This document shows positions 1-6,378 of a DNA stretch of 10,207 nt, piece after piece (positions within the stretch are counted from its first letter, which is position 1; each line of letters starts with the position of its first letter). The stretch spans positions 1 through 10,207 of the forward strand of contig PBXH01000013.1 of NCBI GenBank assembly GCA_002727535.1, read 5' to 3'. The notes under the pieces were generated by a model that did not search any database, was not told where the DNA came from, and saw only the letters and a list, made by a program, of their open reading frames with translations. Origin of the DNA: Gammaproteobacteria bacterium. GTDB lineage: Bacteria > Pseudomonadota > Gammaproteobacteria > Magnimaribacterales > TMED112. The translations under genes and the position numbers were made by a program.

Positions 1-13
1 TGATAGCAATTAC

Positions 14-98
14 GGGGATGTGGTGGAATTGGTAGACACGCGTGACTCAAACTCACGTGCCGCAAGGCGTAACGGTTCAAGTCCGTTCATCCCTACCA
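14..98 (+). tRNA. tRNA-Leu, anticodon CAA
   Basis: A class II tRNA folds cleanly. The acceptor stem pairs 14-20 (GGGGATG) with 88-94 (CATCCCT), with a G1-U72 wobble. The D-loop region carries the leucine-type TGGTGGAATTGGTAGACACG. The anticodon stem is 41-45 with 53-57, and the loop 46-52 (CTCAAAC) places CAA at 48-50, so it reads UUG. A long variable arm (58-70, GCC-gcaa-GGC) and a T arm (71-75/83-87 around TTCAAGT) follow. A73 is base 95 and the CCA end is encoded at 96-98, directly followed by a second CCA (99-101). The promoter would lie upstream of the window. The last 22 bases overlap the 3' end of rluC on the other strand. Confidence 0.96.
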
Positions 99-988
99 CC
101 AAAAAAATTATAATTTTCTGAAGCTATTGCATGAACCTGCTTTTCACCATCCATAAAGATTATTTCTTTAGCATGCAACATTAGTCTTTTTGCTTTTGTT
201 TGATTTTCTTTAAAAGAGTATTTTTCATCCCCTACTATGGGGTGACCTGCATCATAGCAATGAAATCTAATTTGATGTGTTCTCCCTGTGTAAGGTAAAG
301 CTATTAGTCTTGTAAAATTTTCATATTTTTCAGTGATTGTAAATTTAGTCTTAGATTTCTTTCCTTTTTTAGATTTTCTAACTTTTCTTTCAGTTTCATT
401 GGTTTTTTTTACTTCTAATTCACTTTCAATAACCTTTAAGTTCTCTGGCCATTCACCATGAACTACACATTCATACACTTTTTTTACTGATCTTTCTCTG
501 AACTGTTTATGAATATCTCTTAGAGCGGACATTTTTTTTGCTATTACTAGACATCCACTAGTGCTTTTATCGATTCTGTGCGCCAAATTGAAGTTTTCAG
601 AGTATTTGTATAGCTTTCTAACTATTTCTATAACACCAAAATTCAATCCAGATCCACCATGAACGGAATAATTAGGTGGCTTATTTATTACTACGAATCT
701 ATCTGATTCGTAAACTATCGACTCCTTTATCACTTCCAAATGCTGCTCAAGATTCGGCGACTCAGATAATTTTGCTTTTATTGTGAATTCTGGATATGAA
801 ATTTTATCTCCAACAGCTAATTTATAGTCTGCCTTAGATTTTTTTTGATTTACTTTGATTTTAGCTTTTCTAATAGAGCTATAAACTTTTGTTTTGGGAA
901 GAGTTTTTTTAAATTTACTAAATAGAAAGTTATCTAATCGACGTCCCTCATCGTCCTCATTTACAAGAAAAAAATTAATTTTGACCAT
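77..988 (-). CDS. rluC: 23S rRNA pseudouridine synthase RluC
   Basis: 303 residues, close to the E. coli RluC length. An S4-type RNA-binding domain occupies about residues 15-65 (DEGRRLDNFL start; RKAKIKVNQKKSK core). The RluA-family catalytic domain follows, with NKPPNYSVHGGSG at 102-114 and the HRIDKSTSG motif at 137-145, in which D140 is the expected catalytic aspartate. PYTGRTHQIRFH at 232-243 is the other family hallmark. In E. coli this enzyme makes pseudouridines 955, 2504 and 2580 of 23S rRNA; the assignment to RluC rests on the overall match and on its position divergent from rne, as in E. coli. A lysine-rich insert (about 194-215) is local. The start at 988 gives the family-like N-terminus; no Shine-Dalgarno is visible, and a -10-like TATTCT (997-1002, minus strand) lies 8 bases before the ATG. 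The stop codon lies inside the antisense of the tRNA-Leu T loop. Confidence 0.93.
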   Translation of the reverse strand: MVKINFFLVNEDDEGRRLDNFLFSKFKKTLPKTKVYSSIRKAKIKVNQKKSKADYKLAVGDKISYPEFTIKAKLSESPNLEQHLEVIKESIVYESDRFVVINKPPNYSVHGGSGLNFGVIEIVRKLYKYSENFNLAHRIDKSTSGCLVIAKKMSALRDIHKQFRERSVKKVYECVVHGEWPENLKVIESELEVKKTNETERKVRKSKKGKKSKTKFTITEKYENFTRLIALPYTGRTHQIRFHCYDAGHPIVGDEKYSFKENQTKAKRLMLHAKEIIFMDGEKQVHAIASENYNFFGGRDERT

Positions 989-1013
989 TTTGCTGTAGAA
1001 TATATCCCCTAAG

Positions 1014-1040
1014 CTTACAACCGAAATAACAAAATATAAA
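1014..1040 (+). promoter_or_regulatory. Possible rne promoter
   Basis: CTTACA (1014-1019) and TATAAA (1035-1040) each resemble sigma-70 elements, but the 15-base spacer is short. It is the best candidate lying upstream of the structured leader that begins at 1075; it would give a leader of about 130 bases. The surrounding DNA is so AT-rich that chance matches are likely. Confidence 0.25.
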
Positions 1041-1074
1041 AAGTAAGCAATAGAAAGGTAATAAAAAACAAAAT

Positions 1075-1175
1075 GATAAGAACAATCAACTATAGATTAA
1101 AAAGTTTCAAATATATGAAAATTCCTGAAAAACTTCTGATTTAAATATTGTTCTTATCCTTTATTTATAAGGGAT
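1075..1175 (+). promoter_or_regulatory. Structured rne 5' leader, probable RNase E autoregulatory element
   Basis: GATAAGAACAAT (1075-1086) is perfectly complementary to ATTGTTCTTATC (1147-1158), a 12-bp stem closing a 60-base interior. Inside, AAGTTT (1102-1107) can pair with AAACTT (1130-1135), or TTTCA (1105-1109) with TGAAA (1116-1120). A second hairpin pairs 1156-1163 with 1168-1175 (8 bp, one G-U, loop 1164-1167) and buries the Shine-Dalgarno AAGGGA (1169-1174), which sits 4 bases before the rne ATG. The two stems compete for bases 1156-1158. Known: in E. coli the rne leader contains hairpins through which RNase E limits its own mRNA. Inferred: this is the functional counterpart. I cannot claim sequence homology to the Rfam rne5 family. 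Confidence 0.55.
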
Positions 1176-1178
1176 ATA

Positions 1179-3119
1179 ATGAAAAAAATACTAATTGATA
1201 CAAATTCTATTAATGGCAAAAGAAGCGCATTGATAGATGGTGAAAAACTCATAGATTTTGATCTTGAGTTCGAAGGAAACAACTTCCAAAAAGGAAGTAT
1301 TCATAAAGGAAAAATTACTAAAATTGAAGCAAGTCTAGAAGCTATTTTTGTAGAGCTAGGCTCTTCAAGACATGGTTTTTTACCTTTTAAAGAACTATCC
1401 CCTGAATATTTTGACCCTTCCAAATCTGGAATGGATAGATTCAAAATTAAAGAAGGTGAAGATATAGTTGTTCAAATTGAAAAAGAAGAAAGAGTTAATA
1501 AAGGTGCGGCTTTGTCCACTTATATTTCTTTAGCAAGCAGATTTATAGTTTTAATGACTAATCATCCAAGTGGTGGTGGAATTTCGAGAAGAATACATGG
1601 TGAAGAAAGAGATAAAGTAAAAAATCTGCTAGATTCACTGGAAACACCAAAAGGTATGAGTCTTATTATTCGTACTGCTGGTATAGATAAACAGATTGAA
1701 CAACTTTCTTGGGATTTAGAATATTTAAAAAAACTTTGGGTTGAAGTTGAAATAGCAATCAAGTCATCAAAAGCAACTCAACTAATCTATGCAGACCAAA
1801 GTCTTATACAAAAAAACATAAGAGATTACTTTAAAGAAGATATTGGAGAATTGATTGTAGACAATACCGAAGATTTTGAAGCTGCAAAAACTTATGCAAA
1901 CAAAATTATTCCTGATTTAGTCGATAAAATTAAACTTCATGATGAGGATGTTCCATTATTTGCAAGCTATGGAATTGAATCTCAAATTGAATCTGCCTTC
2001 TCAAGAGAAGTTAAGCTGCGTTCAGGTGGTTCATTGGTGATTGATTCAGGCGAAGCTTTAACTTCCATTGATATTAATTCAGCGAAATCAACAAAAGGTT
2101 CTGACATAGAAGAAACTGCACTAAAAACAAATCTAGAAGCTGCTGCTGAAATAGGCAGACAAGTTAAATTAAGAGATTTGGGTGGGTTAATAGTAATTGA
2201 TTTTATAGATATGGAAGATCCAAAAAGTAATGAGAAGGTTGAAAAAGCTATGTATGCATCTACAAAGCTAGATCACGCAAGAATTCAGCTTGATAAAATA
2301 TCAAGGTTTGGCTTAATGGAGATGTCACGACAAAGAATTAAGCCTGCCCTTAACGATTTGATGGGTAAAACAATATGGGTCAGATCTGTAGCTTCTATTT
2401 GTGAATCGATATTTCGTTTAATAACTGAAAAATCTATAAATAATAGATCTAGCATTCTGCTACTTAAAGTATCTCCTAATATTGCAAACGAATTATTGAA
2501 CCGTTACAGAACTAATCTTGATGAAATAGAAAAGAAATTTTCAAATAAGATAATGACTTTTATTGATCCGTATAAACAGAATGATAGCTATACGATTGAA
2601 ATAAAGAAAAATGCTTATTTTGATTATGAAAAAAATATGGAAGAATCTTCAAAAGCTTTTCAAAATCGAACAAGCTATAACTTAAAAGTTCCAAAGAAAA
2701 GAGCAAAAGCTATGGTTGAGGATGTTGAATTTAGAAATATGCCTAAATCTAGTTCAAACAAAAAAGGCTTTCTAGATTCATTATTTAGTTTCTTCAAGGG
2801 TGATGAAAAACCTAAAACAAAAAAATCTAGAAGCAGAAGATATAATTCTTCAAAATCAAGACCAAATGTTAGAAGAAATATGAAGTCTAAAAAGCCTAGA
2901 AATATTTCACGTAAACCAGCTGTAAATAATTCCCCTAAAGCAAAAACCGCGGTTAAGAATAATCCAAAAAAACAAAGCGGTAATGTTAAAAATATTGTTA
3001 AAAAAGTCGATGAGAAGGTTATCGATGACAATATAGGAAATAGGATAGAACCAACTAAAAAGCCGGCTAAAAAGCCAATTAGAAGAGCTAAAAATGACCC
3101 TAGGTCAGGGAATCAATAG
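1179..3119 (+). CDS. rne: Ribonuclease E, short-tailed and lacking the zinc-link
   Basis: Endoribonuclease of mRNA decay and rRNA/tRNA processing. Residues 1-480 match the RNase E/G catalytic region: S1 domain about 36-120, 5'-sensor residues in IIRTAG (R165, T166), and the DNase I-like subdomain with D298 and N300 (SIDINSA) and D341 (VIDFIDM), equivalent to E. coli D303, N305 and D346. The CPxC zinc-link expected near 392-399 is absent. The tail is only about 145 residues against over 500 in E. coli: an amphipathic segment GFLDSLFSFFKG (530-541) like the membrane-targeting helix, then a Lys/Arg-rich stretch (about 545-640) that probably binds RNA. No obvious RhlB, enolase or PNPase site is seen. 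The segment and tail favour RNase E over RNase G, as does the rluC neighbour. The start has a good Shine-Dalgarno (1169-1174). The 3' end overlaps nudC by 20 bases. Confidence 0.93.
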   Translation: MKKILIDTNSINGKRSALIDGEKLIDFDLEFEGNNFQKGSIHKGKITKIEASLEAIFVELGSSRHGFLPFKELSPEYFDPSKSGMDRFKIKEGEDIVVQIEKEERVNKGAALSTYISLASRFIVLMTNHPSGGGISRRIHGEERDKVKNLLDSLETPKGMSLIIRTAGIDKQIEQLSWDLEYLKKLWVEVEIAIKSSKATQLIYADQSLIQKNIRDYFKEDIGELIVDNTEDFEAAKTYANKIIPDLVDKIKLHDEDVPLFASYGIESQIESAFSREVKLRSGGSLVIDSGEALTSIDINSAKSTKGSDIEETALKTNLEAAAEIGRQVKLRDLGGLIVIDFIDMEDPKSNEKVEKAMYASTKLDHARIQLDKISRFGLMEMSRQRIKPALNDLMGKTIWVRSVASICESIFRLITEKSINNRSSILLLKVSPNIANELLNRYRTNLDEIEKKFSNKIMTFIDPYKQNDSYTIEIKKNAYFDYEKNMEESSKAFQNRTSYNLKVPKKRAKAMVEDVEFRNMPKSSSNKKGFLDSLFSFFKGDEKPKTKKSRSRRYNSSKSRPNVRRNMKSKKPRNISRKPAVNNSPKAKTAVKNNPKKQSGNVKNIVKKVDEKVIDDNIGNRIEPTKKPAKKPIRRAKNDPRSGNQ

Positions 3120-3130
3120 CTCTTTTAATT
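3077..3130. terminator. Large inverted repeat at the rne/nudC convergence, probable rne terminator
   Basis: Bases 3077-3090 (AATTAGAAGAGCTA) pair with 3117-3130 (TAGCTCTTTTAATT) over 14 positions, 13 Watson-Crick and one G-U in the plus-strand RNA. The enclosed 26 bases contain a second perfect hairpin, TGACC-CTA-GGTCA (3095-3107). The 3' arm contains TTTT and is followed by an AT-rich stretch. The rne stop (3117-3119) forms part of the 3' arm. The position exactly between two convergent genes supports a termination or 3'-end-protecting role; the U-run is not perfect for the plus strand. Confidence 0.5.
3090..3107 (-). terminator. Compact intrinsic terminator of nudC
   Basis: Read on the minus strand, TGACC-TAG-GGTCA is a 5-bp stem with a 3-base loop followed directly by TTTTT (3094 down to 3090). 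The loop is the nudC stop codon itself. The stem is short but the hairpin-plus-T-run layout is canonical, and it lies inside the larger 3077-3130 repeat. Confidence 0.42.
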
Positions 3131-3900
3131 AATAAGTTAGATAGAGATGGTTCTGGGGGTATCGTAGGCAAATCATTAGGTTTGAACCATGATGCCTCCA
3201 AAATTTCTTTTTCATCTATGTGAACATCTTTTGATATAGCTTCTGCCTGAAATGCCATCATTAGTTGGTTTGGAAATGGCCAGGATTGGCTTCCAACATA
3301 ATTAATATTTTTTATTCGAAGCCCCACTTCTTCAAATACTTCCCTTTCAACACACTCCTCTAAAGTCTCTCCTAAGTCAACAAAACCAGCTATTGCGGTA
3401 TATAGAGTTCTTATTTCGCTATTATGTCTAACCAACAAGATCTCATTACCATGTGTTAACAATACTAAAATGCAGGGTGACATCTTTGGAAAATACTCTC
3501 TAGGGCATTTATCACAAAATTTAGATAAATCATCGCGAACTTCACTTAATTTATTACCTGTTCTTGAACAATAATTTTGTTTATGTATCCAATCAAATAA
3601 TTGAAAGGCTCTACTTACTATCATTAAGGACTCTTCATTTAGATATGGATATAAGTCCCTTTTGCTTAAATAGATTTGGTCCTCTTTCAAATCATTCAGT
3701 TCACCTGTAAGAAAAACTGAATTTCCTTCCATTTTAAAAATCTCATATAGCTTGTCTTTTGGCGGAGTAATTTTATTAGATTGCAGGAAGCTTTTTTCTG
3801 TTTTATTAAAAAGAATCTTCTTATTTTCATTAATGCTTACAATAAAGTCGTTGTCCTTAAGTGTTTGTTTTATTGAAAAACTAGAAGTAAATCTATTCAT
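3100..3900 (-). CDS. nudC: NADH pyrophosphatase NudC (NAD-capped RNA decapping)
   Basis: 266 residues from the ATG at 3898-3900 (E. coli 257). The C-terminal half is a Nudix domain with a perfect box GFVDLGETLEEC...REVFEEVGL (172-194), followed by SQSWPFPNQ (204-212), the NADH-diphosphatase signature (SQPWPFPxS in most members). A zinc-ribbon precedes it, but only three of four cysteines are present: C111-S-R-T114 replaces CxxC, while C129-D-K-C132 is intact. The family hydrolyses NADH to NMNH and AMP and removes NAD caps from RNA; cytosolic. An in-frame start at 3996 exists, but it would run 65 bases into nhaB and give a non-homologous N-terminus, so I reject it. No Shine-Dalgarno; a -10-like TATACT lies 4 bases before the ATG, so the mRNA may be leaderless. 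The 3' end overlaps rne. Confidence 0.9.
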   Translation of the reverse strand: MNRFTSSFSIKQTLKDNDFIVSINENKKILFNKTEKSFLQSNKITPPKDKLYEIFKMEGNSVFLTGELNDLKEDQIYLSKRDLYPYLNEESLMIVSRAFQLFDWIHKQNYCSRTGNKLSEVRDDLSKFCDKCPREYFPKMSPCILVLLTHGNEILLVRHNSEIRTLYTAIAGFVDLGETLEECVEREVFEEVGLRIKNINYVGSQSWPFPNQLMMAFQAEAISKDVHIDEKEILEASWFKPNDLPTIPPEPSLSNLLIKRAIDSLT

Positions 3901-3904
3901 AGTT

Positions 3905-3912
3905 AGTATAAT
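3905..3912. promoter_or_regulatory. Overlapping back-to-back -10 elements between nudC and nhaB
   Basis: The 31-base divergent gap contains TATAAT on the plus strand (3907-3912), 19 bases before the nhaB TTG, and TATACT on the minus strand (3905-3910), 4 bases before the nudC ATG. They share four bases, so the two polymerases could not bind together. No convincing -35 is present for either, so this is a suggestion only. Confidence 0.33.
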
Positions 3913-3931
3913 GTAAACTTTTAAAAGAGAA

Positions 3932-5395
3932 TTGGTTAGTACATTATTTAAAAGTTTTTTAGGAAATGCTCCAGATTGGTATAAATGGAGCATCATTGGT
4001 TTTCTTTTTTTAAACCCATTTCTCTATTACGGTCTCACTAATCTAGGATATGACAGTGGTTTTATCATTGGCTGGTTACTTCTCTTGCAGTTTATATACA
4101 CTCTTGTGTTTTCAATACAATGCTACCCCTTGCAACCAGGAGGATTGATAGCATTACAAATACTGCTATTAGGTTTAACTGATACTTATCATGTCTTTAA
4201 TGAAATTGTTTCAAACCTAGAAGTATTGTTGCTGCTAATTTTTATGGTTTCAGCAATATTTTTTATGAAAGATTTATTAATGGTAATTTTTACTAAGCTA
4301 TTAGAAACAATTAAATCTAAGACTGTTTTATCCCTATTCTTCGTAATTTCAGCAGCATTTTTATCTGCCTTCTTAGATGCACTTACAGTTACAGCTGTGT
4401 TAATTAGTGTGACTCTTGGATTCTATAAAATTTTTGAGAAGAATTTTAAAGACAACAGAATCTCAGAATCAGAATTTGATGAAGGAAAAGCATTTTTAAG
4501 AGATATTATTATGCATGGTGCAGTTGGTACAGCATTAGGTGGTGTATGCACAATAGTTGGAGAGCCACAGAATTTATTAATTGCTACTAAAGCGAATTGG
4601 GATTTTATGGAATTTTTTTGGAGGATGGCTCCAGTAACAATGCCAGTATTATTCTTTGGACTCTTAAGCTGTGTATTAATTGAAAAACTAAAGATCTTTG
4701 GATATGGTGCTCAGCTTTCAGATACTCTTAGAAATAAAATCATTGATAATGCAAAAGAACTTGAGCAAAAAAGAACTTCATTACAAAAATTACACCTAGT
4801 AATTGAAGCAATTCTAGGAATATGTCTAATATTTGCTCTAGCATTTCATGTCGCTCAGGTTGGTGTTATCGGTCTTTTCTTGATGGTTCTTCTAACATCA
4901 TTAAAAGGAATAACTCAAGAACATCAATTAGGTGGTGCTTTTAAGGAACCTCTTCCCTTTACTGCTCTTCTTGTAGTTTTCTTTGTTATAGTTGCTGCAA
5001 TTAATGATCAAAAACTTTTTACTCCAGTAATTAATAGTGTTTTTGCTGCATCAGAAGAATTATGGGTGCCTCTTTTTTTCATGGCCAATGGAGTTCTTTC
5101 TGCTATAAGTGACAATGTTTTTGTTGCAACCGTTTACATGAATGAGATTGTTCAAGCAAAATTAGATCAGATAATTACATCAGAACAATTCGATAAACTA
5201 GCAGTTGCTATTAATACAGGCACAAATTTACCAAGTGTTGCTACACCAAATGGCCAAGCAGCATTTTTATTCCTCTTAACTTCATCTTTAGCTCCACTCA
5301 TTGGTCTTTCTTACTTAAAAATGGTTTACAAGGCACTACCATATACGATCGTATTAACGACTGTAGGGCTTGTTGCAGTTATTTACTTAATATGA
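3932..5395 (+). CDS. nhaB: Na+/H+ antiporter NhaB
   Basis: 487 residues of a very hydrophobic inner-membrane protein matching NhaB over its length (E. coli about 513). The N-terminus FLGNAPDWYK aligns with FLGQSPDWYK of E. coli. Other shared blocks are QCYPLQPGGL (63-72), NLEVLLLLIFMVSAIFFMK (95-113), and SAFLDALTV (145-153), in which D149 corresponds to the aspartate (147) implicated in sodium binding. IVGEPQNLLIA (208-218) and NTGTNLPSVATPNGQAA (428-444) are typical of the ion transporter superfamily fold. It expels Na+ in exchange for protons. The start is a TTG: an in-frame stop at 3914-3916 blocks anything earlier and the next methionine is about 100 codons in. There is no clear Shine-Dalgarno. 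The stop overlaps the dusA ATG (ATGA), implying translational coupling. Confidence 0.93.
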   Translation: MVSTLFKSFLGNAPDWYKWSIIGFLFLNPFLYYGLTNLGYDSGFIIGWLLLLQFIYTLVFSIQCYPLQPGGLIALQILLLGLTDTYHVFNEIVSNLEVLLLLIFMVSAIFFMKDLLMVIFTKLLETIKSKTVLSLFFVISAAFLSAFLDALTVTAVLISVTLGFYKIFEKNFKDNRISESEFDEGKAFLRDIIMHGAVGTALGGVCTIVGEPQNLLIATKANWDFMEFFWRMAPVTMPVLFFGLLSCVLIEKLKIFGYGAQLSDTLRNKIIDNAKELEQKRTSLQKLHLVIEAILGICLIFALAFHVAQVGVIGLFLMVLLTSLKGITQEHQLGGAFKEPLPFTALLVVFFVIVAAINDQKLFTPVINSVFAASEELWVPLFFMANGVLSAISDNVFVATVYMNEIVQAKLDQIITSEQFDKLAVAINTGTNLPSVATPNGQAAFLFLLTSSLAPLIGLSYLKMVYKALPYTIVLTTVGLVAVIYLI

Positions 5396-6378
5396 GTTTA
5401 AGTGACCATAGATTTTGCATCGCACCAATGATGAAAAAGACTGATCGTCATTTTCGTTTTTTAGCACGTCAATTTACAAAAAAATCAATGCTTTATACTG
5501 AGATGATTCACTCTAATGCAATATTAAAAGGTAATAGAGAAAAACTTCTATCTTTTAGTGATATTGAGCATCCAGTTGGTTTGCAACTTGGCGGATCAGA
5601 TCCTGAAGCCTTAGCTCAAGCTGCAAATATAGGACAAAAATTTGGTTATGATGAAATAAATTTAAATGTTGGTTGTCCATCTAAAAAAGTAAAGTCAGGA
5701 AATTTTGGTGTTTTCTTAATGAAGGATATCGAGCTTTTAAGTTCTTGCATCAGAGAAATTAAAAAAAATATTACAATTCCATTAACTATTAAGTGTCGAA
5801 TAGGAGTTGATCAATTTGAGGGAGAAGAATATTTAAAAAATTTCATCGAAAAAGTAGCTGATACAGGTATTTCTCTATTTGTAATTCATGCTAGAAAAGC
5901 TATTAGCGGATTAGATACAAAAAGAAATAGATCGATTCCTCCTTTAGATTACGATTTAGTTTATAAAATTAAACAAGCTTTTCCAGAATTAAAAATAGTA
6001 ATTAATGGTGGCATCGAAGAGATAGATAATGTGAAAAAACTGCTCGATAAATTTGATGGAGTAATGCTTGGAAGAAAAGTATATTCTGATCCAACTTTTT
6101 TACTTAATATCGATAAAGAAATTTATTCAGAAAATACAAATTTGGAGTTTAATGCAGGAATTAGAAATTTTATGGCTTATATATTGAGCCTAACTAATCC
6201 TAAAGATGTTAATCGATCAATTAATCACCTAATTCAAATAATACGTAAAGTTTCGCATACTAAAGATATCAGAAGAAAATTGCTTTCAAGCCTAAATGAT
6301 GAAAATATGGCTCTTGAAGATGTATTTACTAATTTTCAGGAAGATCATCTTCCAAAAGTTCAAACTCAAAGTCCATAA
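5392..6378 (+). CDS. dusA: tRNA-dihydrouridine(20/20a) synthase DusA
   Basis: 328 residues (E. coli 330). An FMN-dependent TIM barrel that reduces uridine in the tRNA D-loop with NADPH. Visible motifs: CIAPMMKKTDRH (9-20) at the first strand; EMIHSNAIL (37-45); PVGLQLGGSDP (61-71); YDEINLNVGCPSKKV (86-100) with catalytic C95; IHARKAISGLD (165-175) followed by IPPLDY (182-187), which is characteristic of DusA rather than DusB or DusC; and FMN-phosphate contacts NGGI (205-208) and GVMLGR (223-228). No Shine-Dalgarno precedes the ATG inside nhaB, so translation probably depends on the ATGA overlap. No functional link to a sodium antiporter is evident. The last 50 bases overlap mlaA on the other strand. 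Confidence 0.94.
   Translation: MSLSDHRFCIAPMMKKTDRHFRFLARQFTKKSMLYTEMIHSNAILKGNREKLLSFSDIEHPVGLQLGGSDPEALAQAANIGQKFGYDEINLNVGCPSKKVKSGNFGVFLMKDIELLSSCIREIKKNITIPLTIKCRIGVDQFEGEEYLKNFIEKVADTGISLFVIHARKAISGLDTKRNRSIPPLDYDLVYKIKQAFPELKIVINGGIEEIDNVKKLLDKFDGVMLGRKVYSDPTFLLNIDKEIYSENTNLEFNAGIRNFMAYILSLTNPKDVNRSINHLIQIIRKVSHTKDIRRKLLSSLNDENMALEDVFTNFQEDHLPKVQTQSP

Noticed and set aside
104..117. AT-only palindrome AAAATTATAATTTT just after the tRNA
   Set aside because: A seven-pair A-U hairpin is too weak to be called a terminator, and such palindromes are expected by chance in this AT-rich DNA; it is also rluC coding sequence.
1175..1180. Perfect TATAAT overlapping the rne start codon
   Set aside because: Transcription from it would begin after the ATG; it is a by-product of GGGATATAATG.
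1562..1762. Short antisense open frame within rne
   Set aside because: Lies opposite conserved catalytic-domain codons; low complexity product and no start signal.
2675..3031. Open frame antisense to the rne C-terminal region, hydrophobic-looking product
   Set aside because: It is the mirror of the A/G-rich, Lys/Arg-rich rne tail, which naturally reads as Leu/Phe on the other strand. No start signal or homology.
3901..3996. Longer nudC start adding 32 residues
   Set aside because: Would overlap the start of nhaB by 65 bases, and the added residues are antisense to conserved NhaB codons; the ATG at 3898-3900 gives a family-like length.
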